Under the pieces are notes generated by a model that saw only the letters and a list, made by a program, of their open reading frames with translations, was not told the DNA's origin and searched no databases. DNA of 64,000 nt from HXMU1420-13 sp024742815 (GTDB taxonomy: Bacteria; Bacteroidota; Rhodothermia; Balneolales; Balneolaceae): NCBI GenBank assembly GCA_024742815.1, contig JANSXX010000001.1, positions 310,001 to 374,000 of the forward strand, given 5' to 3'. The first letter of the stretch is position 1. Every line of letters begins with the position of its first letter. The position numbers and the translations under genes are program-made. Shown here piece by piece: positions 7,623 through 16,921 of this stretch.

Positions 7623-9359
7623 TTATTCGAAAGTAAGTTGGCTAAAATTAAACCCTCCTGAAAGAATTTCAACTCGAATTAACACGGTTCCGGCTTCGAA
7701 ATCATCGGTTCCTAAGGTAATTTCTTGCCAGTTTTGGAATCCGCCCGTGTTTGGAATGGCTGCATCAGCTCCCACTGGCCTATCATTTACGCGAACACGA
7801 AATCTCCCATTCGAATTCGTAGATGCTACTCGTGCAGTAACCGTGTATTCGCCGGCTGTCGTTACTTCTGCGGTATATTCCAGCCACTCTCCGGTTTCAA
7901 TCCAACCGATATTATAGCCCGAAGGATTTGCATCGCTAGCTTCAATATCCACTCCATCGTTTCTCATGGACCATCCATTGTTACCATTATTTTGGTCGTC
8001 ATCGCTACTTACGCGTTTGTATTCGGTATCGAAATAAGAAACACCATTATTGCCGATATCGTAATGCACCGCCGCAATCACGCCGGGAATAGTGAGATCA
8101 GTATAGGGTCGGTTTTGAGAGCCAAAATCCGGAGAAAAGAGAGCCGCAACAACATCAGGACGAAAATCCGTTTTGTCGATAGCTAAATCGGCCGCCATTT
8201 TGAATAATCCATCACGTGCTTCTTCTGCTGATGGGCGCGGACCATTGCCTTTCCAGTATTCTACCACTTTGTTATAGTTCGGATTACCATTTGCTGATAG
8301 TGGTGATGTGATGGTTCCTAATTTTTTATGCGTCCACCAGTTCCAGCCGATGCCATTACTTTCCACTAACCGTGTGGTTTCATAAAACCATGGGTTAGAG
8401 TTTTCACCGGACTCACCCAGCCAAAGTGGCGTTTGTGTACGATTTCGCAAATCCAGTAAATAATTGATGGTGCCTTGATCGGTTTCGTTCCAGTATTTAT
8501 GAAAAGCAAAAACGACATTTTCAGCTTGAGATGGTATTTGATCCAGTAGATCGAAGGTGGTAGAAAAATAATTTCCGTTGATAAATAAAATGTGATTTTG
8601 ATCTACTTTTCGGATTTCAGGGATGATATCTGTGTGGAAACGAAGCACATCTTCAGCTCCATATCCATCGGGAGTTACCGGCTCATTGAGTAAATCATAG
8701 CCAATAATGATGGTTTCATCGGCATAACGACGGGCAATTTCTGTCCATATTTTGATGGTGATAGGCATGTAGGTGTCGTACTCAGTCCAAAGCCGGGCAA
8801 CGCCATCACTGTCTGCGATTTCTTTGTTACTTTGCCCACCAGGTGCGCCATGCATATCTAAAATTACATCGAGCCGATGACGCTTGCACCAAATCAAAAC
8901 TTGGTCTAACCGATCAAATTCGCGCTCATTGAACTCTTGCGTATCCATGTTATAGAATACTTTATGATTGAATGGAATTCGAATGTGATCGGCTCCCCAT
9001 TCTTTCATGGCAATGATGTCGGCTTCTTGTACATAATTGGTTCTGAATTCATCGAACCAACGCTCGGTTTCGGCCGCACCGATAAGATCTTCGATCGCAT
9101 TTCTCAGTTTGGTTGGGCCAAAATCGCCGGGCATATTAAACATGTAGCCTTCAGGCATCAACCAACCGCCAAGGCCAAATCCACGAATTACAACGGGCTC
9201 TCCTTGTCGATTCAATATTTCCGTGCCGTCGGTTTTAAAAAAAGTGGTCTCGTTATAACCGTTCAGATCGGTATCTTTACCATCGTCAGGACCATTTGTA
9301 GAAGATTTGCATTGGGTGAGTATGAGAAAAATTCCCAAGAATAGGACAGTCTTTTTCAT
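7623..9359 (-). CDS. Glycoside hydrolase family 5 lipoprotein with C-terminal CBM6-like module
   Basis: A 578-residue secreted lipoprotein (MKKTVLFLGIFLILTQC, Cys at 17). The GH5/cellulase-type barrel shows VIRGFGLGGWLMPEGY, WGADHIRIPFNH, RLDVILDMHGAPGGQ and YDLLNEPVTP (acid/base Glu after Asn). LWLGESGENS probably holds the nucleophile Glu. Residues from about 430 form a carbohydrate-binding module of CBM6 type (VSYFDTEYKR, GYNIGWIETGEWLEYT, GEYTVTARVAS). It probably cleaves a beta-glucan at the cell surface. A sugar-type symporter and another glycosidase lie next to it on the same strand. The exact substrate cannot be read from sequence. Confidence 0.88.
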   Translation of the reverse strand: MKKTVLFLGIFLILTQCKSSTNGPDDGKDTDLNGYNETTFFKTDGTEILNRQGEPVVIRGFGLGGWLMPEGYMFNMPGDFGPTKLRNAIEDLIGAAETERWFDEFRTNYVQEADIIAMKEWGADHIRIPFNHKVFYNMDTQEFNEREFDRLDQVLIWCKRHRLDVILDMHGAPGGQSNKEIADSDGVARLWTEYDTYMPITIKIWTEIARRYADETIIIGYDLLNEPVTPDGYGAEDVLRFHTDIIPEIRKVDQNHILFINGNYFSTTFDLLDQIPSQAENVVFAFHKYWNETDQGTINYLLDLRNRTQTPLWLGESGENSNPWFYETTRLVESNGIGWNWWTHKKLGTITSPLSANGNPNYNKVVEYWKGNGPRPSAEEARDGLFKMAADLAIDKTDFRPDVVAALFSPDFGSQNRPYTDLTIPGVIAAVHYDIGNNGVSYFDTEYKRVSSDDDQNNGNNGWSMRNDGVDIEASDANPSGYNIGWIETGEWLEYTAEVTTAGEYTVTARVASTNSNGRFRVRVNDRPVGADAAIPNTGGFQNWQEITLGTDDFEAGTVLIRVEILSGGFNFSQLTFE

Positions 9360-9466
9360 GGGGGAATTGATTTATGAAAATGATTAGCTGAAAATACAAA
9401 AGCTCTCAGCTTTAATCTTGGAATAATTGATCAGACAGGGAGAGATTTATGAGGATACTAAAGTCT

Positions 9467-11026
9467 TCATAGAATCAATACAACAGCAAGAATCGCAACG
9501 AAATAACCAATCAGGAAGAGATAACGAGAAGTCCATGCTTGTTCGCGTTCGAGTAATCCCTGAAAGGTGATATGATATTTTTCGGGTGAGAGCGTGGTGT
9601 TCGAAATACTTAAAATCCAAGCCGTAAAGCCGGTAAGTACACATCCAAAAAGATTCCACCACATCCAGTAAATATTAGCTGAGGTAAGCCAAAGCGTGAT
9701 ATTGAAGCCAACTCCTACAACAATTCCAATAAACATGGTGCGTGTGGTTACTTTGCGCGTTAGGATACCGACCAGAAATGCAGCCAGAATTGGTCCATAA
9801 AAAGCAGATCCGATTTTATTAATGGCTTCGATCACAGTATCAGAAATTCCACCCACAATAAAAGCGAATCCGGTAACCAGAATACCCCAAATTACCGTGG
9901 TAATTTTTCCCAAGTGTATTTGATCAGAATCCTGCTTCCATTTGCTTACAAAATCGCGCATGGTGGAAGCAGAGAGAGAATTCAATGCCGAATCTAAACT
10001 CGACATTGCTGCGGCCAATAATGCAGCAAAGAGTAGCGCCCGTAATCCGGTGGGTAACATCAGTAAGATATATTCCGGAATTAAATAATCGGGTTTATCA
10101 GCAGGAATGGCGGAAGAAAGTTCGGGTGTGGATTGATACACGGCAAAAGCAGCAATCCCCAGAAGGATATACAGAACCGTGAGTGGAAATCGAGCCAATC
10201 CATTTAGCATCAAAGCTTTTTTGGCTTCATCCACCGACTTTGCCGACAAGCCACGCTGCACCTGACTTTGATCAGTGCCATAGTAAGAAGCGTAAAGAAA
10301 AAAGCCACCAAACAGAAATGCCCAAAATGGAACAGCTCCGCCATCTCCTAAACCTGTTGAGAAATCGGTTGCCGTTAATCGCTCTGCGGGCATGTCAGTG
10401 AACATGGCACCAAATCCACCAATTTCGGCAGCAGCGTAAAAAATACACACAATGATTCCGCCCAAAAGCACCACCATCTGAATCACATCCGAATAAATAA
10501 CCGCTGAAATACCGCCAATGGTGTCATAAATAATGGTGATGACACCAATCATCAAAATGGTGCTCCAAAGTGGAAGATCGAGCGCAACGGAAAGCACAAT
10601 GGCGCTGGCGTAAAGCCCAACTCCGGTAGCTAATCCCCGACTCAGCAAGAATACCCCGCTGATTAGATTTCGAACAGAAGGCCCAAATCGTAATTCCAGA
10701 TATTCATACACCGAAACGAGCTCAAGTTTTCGGAAAAAGGGGATCAGGAAAACCATCACCAAAATCATTGCGAGCGGAACGGCCAATTCGTACTGAAGCC
10801 AAGTGAGCCCACCGCCATCTTTAAGAGCAACAAAAGCAGGAATGGAAATAAAACTAATAGCTGATGTTTGTGTTGCCATCGTTGAAATTCCAACGGCCCA
10901 CCAGGGAATATTTCGATTGCCAACGTAATAATCGGTCTGACTTGTTTGCCCGCGCCCTAAATAAATACTCATTCCCACCAAGCCCAGCAGGTACCCAATA
11001 ATGATAATCCAGTCGATTGTTGTCAT
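9467..11026 (-). CDS. Sodium:solute symporter (SSS/SGLT family)
   Basis: A 519-residue inner-membrane protein with about 13-14 hydrophobic segments. It starts MTTIDWIIIIGYLLGLVGMS and has the family's early YYVGNRNIPWWAVGISTMAT and SAISFISIPAF stretches. YDTIGGISAVIYSDVIQM in the middle and MSSLDSALNSLSASTMRDF in the core are typical Na+-coupled SGLT-like signatures. It lies 17 bases downstream of the MGH1-like glycosidase gene, so cotranscription is likely. Placement between two glycoside hydrolases favours a sugar or glycoside substrate. Confidence 0.9.
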   Translation of the reverse strand: MTTIDWIIIIGYLLGLVGMSIYLGRGQTSQTDYYVGNRNIPWWAVGISTMATQTSAISFISIPAFVALKDGGGLTWLQYELAVPLAMILVMVFLIPFFRKLELVSVYEYLELRFGPSVRNLISGVFLLSRGLATGVGLYASAIVLSVALDLPLWSTILMIGVITIIYDTIGGISAVIYSDVIQMVVLLGGIIVCIFYAAAEIGGFGAMFTDMPAERLTATDFSTGLGDGGAVPFWAFLFGGFFLYASYYGTDQSQVQRGLSAKSVDEAKKALMLNGLARFPLTVLYILLGIAAFAVYQSTPELSSAIPADKPDYLIPEYILLMLPTGLRALLFAALLAAAMSSLDSALNSLSASTMRDFVSKWKQDSDQIHLGKITTVIWGILVTGFAFIVGGISDTVIEAINKIGSAFYGPILAAFLVGILTRKVTTRTMFIGIVVGVGFNITLWLTSANIYWMWWNLFGCVLTGFTAWILSISNTTLSPEKYHITFQGLLEREQAWTSRYLFLIGYFVAILAVVLIL

Positions 11027-11043
11027 GCGCTAATTTTAACGCA

Positions 11044-12336
11044 CTACGGGCGATGAATCAAGTCGAGATATAAAGCGGCAGACCACGAGAACATGGGCGT
11101 TCCACAAGCTTCGGGTGCATGTTTAGAGGGATGAAAATATTCATAGAAGCCAAACTCTTCGATTAGTTCGAGCGTGTGTTCCCGCACTTTATCAGCCCAA
11201 GTGTTTTCTCCATTTTTTTGGAGTCCTCGAATCAATAACCAATTGGTATTGATCCATATCGGACCGCGCCAATAGCGTTTGCCCTCAAAAAGTGGATGAT
11301 CAGGCATTACGGTAGGCATCATGCGAAAATCCTCATCCGAAAAGTTCGAAAAATGCGAAGTAATAATTCGTTCAAGCTGATTCGAGTTAGGTATTTCTGC
11401 AAAAAGAGCAGCTATAAAACCTGCATTAGAGGGCGCATGTATTTGTTGATTGGTCACTAAATCGTACCCCAAATAATTGGCAGAAGCTTCATCCCATAGC
11501 TTTGAGTTCATCGCCTTTTTTCCGGCAATAGCCCAGTTAAGAAAATCCATATCTGGGTTTCCGATTTTCTCGCTCAATCGAAATAATGCTTCGTTCGAGG
11601 CAATCAGAAGGGAATTAAATACCGGATCCTGAATGAGAAAAGGACAGTGTTCCCGAATTTTTTCTTCTTCATAACCACATTCTACAAAGTGCTCAACAAG
11701 CCAGATGTATTTTAAATACTCATCATTCGAGGGACGATTATCCGCTTTCACATGTGCTAAATCTCGCCGGATGGATGCAAGATCTTTTTTTGGAGCGTTG
11801 ATTCGTTGCAGGGCATCATCCCAAAGTGGAGAGTTGTCTAAACCGGATTCCCAATTATGGCGTATGTAAACCAAGCCTTCGTTATTCGGGTCACGCTCGG
11901 TGTACAAATACTGATGGAACGCCTTTATTTTTAGGATGATGTTATGTGCTAGTTCAATGACTTTTTCGTGATTGTTAGTCTGCTCGAAAAGTTGCTCTAG
12001 AATAAAACCCAGAACCGGTGGCTGGGTAATTCCGGATGTTTTTGGGGATGTGGGCGCTTTGTCCAAAGTGTGCGTTTGCCAAACATCCGGCCCCGGATAA
12101 TACTGATCGCTTTCCTGATGAAAAATGATGTGCGGCAAAAAACCATTATTCCACTGTCCTTTAAAGAGTGCATTAATTTCGCTCCAAGCTTTATCTTCAT
12201 CAAAATGCACGTATCCCAGTGCAATAAAACCGGAATCCCAAAGCCATTGAAACGGATATAGCAAGGGACTTGGGACGGTGTATCCGTCCCGCCAATTAGC
12301 GAGTAAAACTTCTTGTGCTTCTTCGAGCCTACTCAT
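11044..12336 (-). CDS. MGH1-like (GH63-type) glycoside hydrolase
   Basis: A 430-residue cytoplasmic-looking (alpha/alpha)6-barrel glycosidase with no signal peptide. PFQWLWDSGFIALGYVHFDE, WNNGFLPHIIFHQ and YYPGPDVWQ near the N-terminus, SGITQPPVLG, and C-terminal YWRGPIWINTNWLLIRGL match the mannosylglycerate/glucosylglycerate hydrolase-like GH63 group. The likely substrate is a compatible-solute glycoside or short oligosaccharide imported by the adjacent symporter; this is an inference. It overlaps the FmdB-like gene by 8 bases, so the order fmdB-glycosidase-symporter looks like one operon. Confidence 0.8.
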   Translation of the reverse strand: MSRLEEAQEVLLANWRDGYTVPSPLLYPFQWLWDSGFIALGYVHFDEDKAWSEINALFKGQWNNGFLPHIIFHQESDQYYPGPDVWQTHTLDKAPTSPKTSGITQPPVLGFILEQLFEQTNNHEKVIELAHNIILKIKAFHQYLYTERDPNNEGLVYIRHNWESGLDNSPLWDDALQRINAPKKDLASIRRDLAHVKADNRPSNDEYLKYIWLVEHFVECGYEEEKIREHCPFLIQDPVFNSLLIASNEALFRLSEKIGNPDMDFLNWAIAGKKAMNSKLWDEASANYLGYDLVTNQQIHAPSNAGFIAALFAEIPNSNQLERIITSHFSNFSDEDFRMMPTVMPDHPLFEGKRYWRGPIWINTNWLLIRGLQKNGENTWADKVREHTLELIEEFGFYEYFHPSKHAPEACGTPMFSWSAALYLDLIHRP

Positions 12337-12619
12337 TGGTTGGAGTGGCTTTTTCGCTCTTTGGTTTGCTTTCAGTCGATTCGGTGGTTGTCTTTTCTGG
12401 AGATTTATCGGAGGAAGTAGTTTCGGGCTTTTTGCTGCCTCCGTTTTTATAGTCGGTTACGTACCAGCCTTCACCTTTATACACTACGCCACCGCCCCCT
12501 GAAACTACACGACGAACTTTTTGCCCGGTGGTAGGGCACTCGGTTAACGGCGATTCACTCATTTTCTGAATAATCTCGAAAGTACTTCCATCTTCACGCT
12601 TATACTCGTACGTAGGCAT
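12329..12619 (-). CDS. FmdB-family protein with degenerate zinc ribbon
   Basis: A 96-residue protein. MPTYEYKREDGSTFEIIQKM, then SPLTECPTTGQKVRR and GGGGVVYKGEGWYVTDY, follow the FmdB regulatory-type zinc-ribbon layout. The classical Cys pairs are mostly missing: only the Cys of ECPTTG remains, and the first CxxC reads REDG. The C-terminal third is a low-complexity Ser/Thr/Lys/Glu tail. Zinc binding therefore looks lost. It is first in the putative operon with the MGH1-like glycosidase. Role unknown. Confidence 0.8.
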   Translation of the reverse strand: MPTYEYKREDGSTFEIIQKMSESPLTECPTTGQKVRRVVSGGGGVVYKGEGWYVTDYKNGGSKKPETTSSDKSPEKTTTESTESKPKSEKATPTNE

Positions 12620-12961
12620 TGTCTAATTTTTTGTTTGTTTTGTTGATGATAGTGAGCAATACAATTTGTGTGCCAATACAGAAAGCGAACACTCTAATCT
12701 GCAATTTTTTCAAGCACAGAATAAGCACAAATTAGCCAAAACTAATTCAAGTTATTTAATGGATCGACAAGCTCATCAACGAGCATAGAATTGAAATGGC
12801 ATAGTTGAAGCTTAAAAAAACGCTTTCAAGTGGAGGAAATTGGTAATGGATTCACTCTGATTTTTAATCCTTCAAAAAATCATTTCGCCCAGTGGTAATG
12901 CGTATCTTTAAGGCTTTGCAAAAATTCATCACACACAAATCTTTCAAGAGCAGACGCTTTA
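12620..12961. other. Divergent intergenic region, no gene seen
   Basis: These 342 bases separate the leftward FmdB-like gene from the rightward SulP gene and must carry both promoters. TATCTTTA at 12903-12910 is a candidate -7 box for SulP, 52 bases before its ATG, without a clear -33 TTG. No open frame, RNA fold or repeat that I trust is present. Confidence 0.4.
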
Positions 12962-14491
12962 ATGGATCGTATTTTAAACCTTTTCGACTTTTCGCAGCCG
13001 ATTAATTATAAAACTGAAATTCTTTCGGGCTTAACCGTGGCTATGGCGTTGATTCCCGAAGCAGTTGCCTTCGCACTCATTGCCGGACTTTCCCCACTTA
13101 CCGGACTGTACGCTGCGTTTATGATGGGTTTGATTACCTCATTAATCGGCGGTAGACCAGGAATGATTTCCGGTGCCACCGGCGCGGTTGCGGTGGTTTT
13201 AGTAGCGCTGGCAAAATCGCATGGTGTTGAGTACATCTTTGCAACCGTAGTGTTGGCTGGGATTCTACAAGTTACAGCAGGAGTACTTAAGCTCGGTAAA
13301 TTGATGCGATTGGTGCCGCATCCGGTAATTTTCGGATTTGTGAATGGGTTAGCGATCATCATTTTCATGTCTCAGCTCGATCAGTTTAAAGCCGCCGATG
13401 GAAGTTGGTTAACCGGAGAGCCTTTGTATCTCTTAGTGGGATTGGTTGCCTTAACGATGCTCATCATTTGGGGATTGCCAAAAATCAGTAAGGCGATTCC
13501 GGCTTCGTTAGTGGCAATTTTAAGTGTATTTGGAATTGTAGTTGCCTTCGGGATTGAAACAAAAACAGTAGGCGATATTGCTTCTATTTCAGGCGGATTT
13601 CCCCCATTTCACATCCCTCAAGTTCCATTCACCCTCGATACGTTGATGCTTATTTTCCCTTACGCAGCAATCATGGCAGGTGTGGGGTTAATCGAGAGTT
13701 TGCTTACTCTAAATATCATCGACGAGATTACAGAAACACGAGGAAGTGGCAATCAGGAAGCAGCGGCACAGGGAATTGCGAATATTCTCTCCGGCTTCTT
13801 TTCCGGGATGGGTGGCTGTGCTATGATCGGTCAGAGTTTGATCAACGTTTCTGCCGGCGCAAGAGCACGATTATCCGGAATTGTGGCTGCGGTGATGTTG
13901 CTCGTTTTCATCATGTTTGGTGCTTCCCTAATTGAACGAATGCCAATGGCCGCTTTAACAGGATTGATGATTATGGTTGCCATCGGAACTTTTGAATGGG
14001 CAAGTTTGCGCACGTTCAATCGAATGCCGGTTTCTGATATTGTTGTGATGGTGCTCGTAACACTGGTGACCGCCGTGTTACACAATCTTGCGTTGGCTGT
14101 TTTGATTGGAGTGATTATAGCAGCTCTTGTTTTTGCATGGGATAACGCAAAAAGAATCCGTGCAAGAAAACATATCGACGAAAACGGTATCAAGCATTAC
14201 GAAATCTATGGTCCGTTATTTTTTGGATCGGTAAGTATGTTTAATTCCAAGTTTGATATCCAAAACGATCCCGATGAAATCATCATCGATTTTGCGGAAA
14301 GTCGTGTGGTAGATATGTCGGCCATTGAGGCATTGAACAAAATTACCGAGCGCTATCAAAAAGTTGGAAAGCGCGTGCATTTACGACACTTGAGTAAAGA
14401 CTGTGTTCGATTGCTTAAGAACGCCGATGAAATCATCGATATTAACGTGATGGAAGATCCAACCTACAAATTGGTAGTAGACAAGGTATAA
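12962..14491 (+). CDS. SulP-family inorganic anion transporter with STAS domain
   Basis: A 509-residue transporter. Residues 1-400 are membrane segments with the SulP/SLC26 signatures ALIPEAVAFALIAGLSPLTG, GRPGMISGATGAVAVVL and NILSGFFSGMGGCAMIGQS. Residues about 410-509 form a cytoplasmic STAS domain (IIIDFAESRVVDMSAIEALN). Substrates in the family are sulfate, bicarbonate or similar anions; which applies here is unknown. It is transcribed alone and meets the GNAT gene 3 bases from its stop. Confidence 0.92.
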   Translation: MDRILNLFDFSQPINYKTEILSGLTVAMALIPEAVAFALIAGLSPLTGLYAAFMMGLITSLIGGRPGMISGATGAVAVVLVALAKSHGVEYIFATVVLAGILQVTAGVLKLGKLMRLVPHPVIFGFVNGLAIIIFMSQLDQFKAADGSWLTGEPLYLLVGLVALTMLIIWGLPKISKAIPASLVAILSVFGIVVAFGIETKTVGDIASISGGFPPFHIPQVPFTLDTLMLIFPYAAIMAGVGLIESLLTLNIIDEITETRGSGNQEAAAQGIANILSGFFSGMGGCAMIGQSLINVSAGARARLSGIVAAVMLLVFIMFGASLIERMPMAALTGLMIMVAIGTFEWASLRTFNRMPVSDIVVMVLVTLVTAVLHNLALAVLIGVIIAALVFAWDNAKRIRARKHIDENGIKHYEIYGPLFFGSVSMFNSKFDIQNDPDEIIIDFAESRVVDMSAIEALNKITERYQKVGKRVHLRHLSKDCVRLLKNADEIIDINVMEDPTYKLVVDKV

Positions 14492-14494
14492 GAG

Positions 14495-15010
14495 TTAAGG
14501 TCGATCGAATTGAAATTGGAATTGCTTTAACGGCTGATTATTGATCGTAACAAGATGAATTTCTTCAAAACCAAGCTTGTCTAAGAGTTTGATAGAGCGT
14601 TGATTAGTCTGAGAAGTGATCGCAAGTACATAGTTGGATTTCAAGTTTTTCGATGCCCAATCTAATAAAGCTTTCGATGCCTCAAAGGCGTATCCTTTTC
14701 CTTGAAATTCGGGAAGAAATGCAAAACCGAGGTCGGGATAAGCTAATTGATCACGTTTTAGAAAACCACACATGCCAATAGGCTGATTGCTTGATAAAAG
14801 CACTACACGCATCAACCCGAAACCATGAACTTTATAACTTGAGAGTGGTCCCGTTTCGAGATATTTGATCGCATCTCGATCTGAGTTAATATTGCGATCA
14901 CCAATATGTTCGAGCCAACCGGGGCTGTTGGTTAGTTCGCGAATAAACGAGATGTCATCATACGAAAATGTATCAATCCGCAACCGATCGGTATGCATAG
15001 GATTGATCAA
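14495..15010 (-). CDS. GNAT-family N-acetyltransferase (RimJ/RimL-like)
   Basis: A 171-residue acetyltransferase. TDRLRIDTFSYDDISFIREL at the N-terminus, PDLGFAFLPEFQGKGYAFEA (the acetyl-CoA loop R/QGxGYA) and C-terminal SIKLLDKLGFE are typical of the RimJ/RimL or spermidine/N-terminal acetyltransferase subgroup. It overlaps the end of the aminotransferase gene by 4 bases (ATGA) and is likely cotranscribed. The substrate cannot be assigned. Confidence 0.88.
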   Translation of the reverse strand: MINPMHTDRLRIDTFSYDDISFIRELTNSPGWLEHIGDRNINSDRDAIKYLETGPLSSYKVHGFGLMRVVLLSSNQPIGMCGFLKRDQLAYPDLGFAFLPEFQGKGYAFEASKALLDWASKNLKSNYVLAITSQTNQRSIKLLDKLGFEEIHLVTINNQPLKQFQFQFDRP

Positions 15011-16200
15011 CGCAACGAACTCAGACCATTTCTGAATCTATCCATCGCTTCTTCGAGATCTTGAACGCTTGCTGCATAACTCATGCGTAATCCATTGGGT
15101 TCGCCAAAAGCATCGCCCGGAACTACAGCTAAGCCGAATTCATCCAAAAGGTAAAGGCAGAGATCAGTAGAAGTCTCAAGCTTATTCCCATCAGGCGTAG
15201 ATTTACCCAAATGCGCAGAAATATCCGGGAATACATAAAACGCACCCCCCGGAGTAAAGCAATCTACTCCATCAATAGCATTCAGGCTTTCTACCATAAA
15301 ATCACGACGTTTTTTGAATTCATTCCGCATTGCATGCACTTCGCTCAAATCGTTGGAATAAGCCGCCAATCCCGCAGCTTGAGAAATGGTAGAAGGAGCC
15401 GAAGTTTCTTGACTTTGAATCTTGCTCACCGCTTTAACAATATCGGGATGTGCAGCGAGGTAACCCAACCGCCAGCCGGTCATAGCAAAACCTTTTGAAA
15501 AGCCATTGATTAAAATCACTCGATCTTTTAAATCAGGAGCTGCATTCGCAATACTTACGTGCTCATCTTCAAATACGATGTATTCATAAATCTCATCCGA
15601 AAGCACCAAAATATCAGGGTATTTTCGAAGTACCACAGCGAGAGCTTCCAAATCCGCTTTGCTGTAGCAGGAACCGGTTGGGTTAGATGGTGAGCAAAGA
15701 ATAAGCAGTTTTGTATTGGGAGTGATAGCCTCTTCAAGTTGATCAGGAGTGAGCCGGAAATTGTTCTCGAAAGAGGTGCGAACGGTTACCGGAGTTCCTT
15801 CTGCCAACCTCACCATTTCGGGATAAGAAACCCAATAAGGAGCAGGTATAATTACTTCATCACCGGCATCAATGGTTGCTAAAATTGCAAATCCCACCGA
15901 TTGTTTGGCACCATTTGAACAGATGATTTGAGATGGATCGTAATTTAATTTGTTCTCGCGTTGTAACTTTGCAGAAATGGATTCCCGAAGTTCTGGTGTT
16001 CCCGGGTTCATGGTGTATCCATGTTGTCCATCATTTATAGCCTTAATAGCAGCTTCGCAAATATAACCGGGTGTTTTAAAATCGGGTTCGCCGGCACTTA
16101 AAGAAACGATTGATTTACCTTCTCTCTTTAGTTCTTTGGCTCTTCCGGTTACTTTTAGTGTTGCAGATGGCTGGAGTTTTTGCGCGCGTTGTGAAATCAT
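15007..16200 (-). CDS. Pyridoxal-phosphate aspartate/aromatic-type aminotransferase (class I)
   Basis: A 397-residue fold-type I aminotransferase, probably aspartate transaminase. Visible are GEPDFKTPGYICEAA, SNGAKQSVGFAI, PSNPTGSCYSKADLEAL, LSDEIYEYIVFE and the PLP lysine region INGFSKGFAMTGWRLGYLA, with NGLRMSYAAS (substrate Arg) near the C-terminus. Length matches the AspC subfamily of this phylum. It lies 87 bases downstream of coaD in the same direction. Confidence 0.92.
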   Translation of the reverse strand: MISQRAQKLQPSATLKVTGRAKELKREGKSIVSLSAGEPDFKTPGYICEAAIKAINDGQHGYTMNPGTPELRESISAKLQRENKLNYDPSQIICSNGAKQSVGFAILATIDAGDEVIIPAPYWVSYPEMVRLAEGTPVTVRTSFENNFRLTPDQLEEAITPNTKLLILCSPSNPTGSCYSKADLEALAVVLRKYPDILVLSDEIYEYIVFEDEHVSIANAAPDLKDRVILINGFSKGFAMTGWRLGYLAAHPDIVKAVSKIQSQETSAPSTISQAAGLAAYSNDLSEVHAMRNEFKKRRDFMVESLNAIDGVDCFTPGGAFYVFPDISAHLGKSTPDGNKLETSTDLCLYLLDEFGLAVVPGDAFGEPNGLRMSYAASVQDLEEAMDRFRNGLSSLR

Positions 16201-16287
16201 TATTTCGAAAACCTATGGTGTGAGTGAATCGGGAAATTCGGGTAAATTGAACTAAGGAACAAGGTGAAGAAAGTGACCGGGTCGAAT

Positions 16288-16779
16288 TTATTTAGCGTAT
16301 TTCTCTTGTAAAGCTATAGCTACATTTTCGGGCACGAAAGAAGAAAGATCGCCGCCCCAATAAGCGATTTCTTTAACCAGAGATGCCGAAATGAACGTGA
16401 ATTCCTCATCGGGCATTAAAAAGATGGTGTCGACTTCCGGGGCAAGCCGTTTGTTTGTAAGGGCCATTCGGAACTCGTACTCGAAATCGGAAATTTGTCG
16501 TACTCCACGAACCAATGTCTTTGCTTTTAGCTTTTTAGCGTGATTCACCAACAAACCGGTAAACTGATCAACCTCAATACTTTTTGCCCACTCTTTGCCT
16601 TCCAAACATTGATTGATGAGTTCAACACGTTCGTCGCCGGTAAAAACTCCGCTTTTCTCTTTGTTTACAGCAACGGTAACTACAACCCGCTCAAAGAGAT
16701 TGGCAGCCCGTTCTAAAATGTCGAGATGGCCGAAAGTAATGGGATCGAAAGAACCGGGGTATAAAGCGAGAGTGTTCAT
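16288..16779 (-). CDS. coaD: Phosphopantetheine adenylyltransferase
   Basis: A 163-residue enzyme of coenzyme A synthesis: 4'-phosphopantetheine + ATP to dephospho-CoA. The nucleotidyltransferase motif YPGSFDPITFGHLDI is at the N-terminus, and LVRGVRQISDFEYEFRMALTN and ISASLVKEIAYWGGD follow. Length is standard. It sits downstream of rsmD on the same strand; rsmD-coaD is a common neighbourhood in many bacteria. An inverted repeat pair occupies the spacer between them. Confidence 0.97.
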   Translation of the reverse strand: MNTLALYPGSFDPITFGHLDILERAANLFERVVVTVAVNKEKSGVFTGDERVELINQCLEGKEWAKSIEVDQFTGLLVNHAKKLKAKTLVRGVRQISDFEYEFRMALTNKRLAPEVDTIFLMPDEEFTFISASLVKEIAYWGGDLSSFVPENVAIALQEKYAK

Positions 16780-16808
16780 GTGGAATGTTCAATGATCAAA
16801 AAATCAGA

Positions 16809-16891
16809 TTTGTCATTTCGACCGGAGGGAGAAATCTAAATTCATGCGTTAATTTACACGTTAGATTTCTCGTTTCACTCGAAATGACAAA
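16809..16891. repeat. Inverted pair of 31-base TGTCATTTCGA elements
   Basis: The left arm (16809-16839, TTTGTCATTTCGACCGGAGG and onward) and right arm (16861-16891) are reverse complements except for about seven central bases. Together they could form a 31-base stem with an internal loop. Each arm is also a weak hairpin by itself (ATTTC/GAAAT). Elements beginning GTCATTTCGA and ending GAGAAATCT are, to my knowledge, common dispersed repeats in this phylum. It may modulate read-through between rsmD and coaD. Confidence 0.7.
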
Positions 16892-16921
16892 GCCAATAGG
16901 ATCTAGTAATTATTAATTGCT

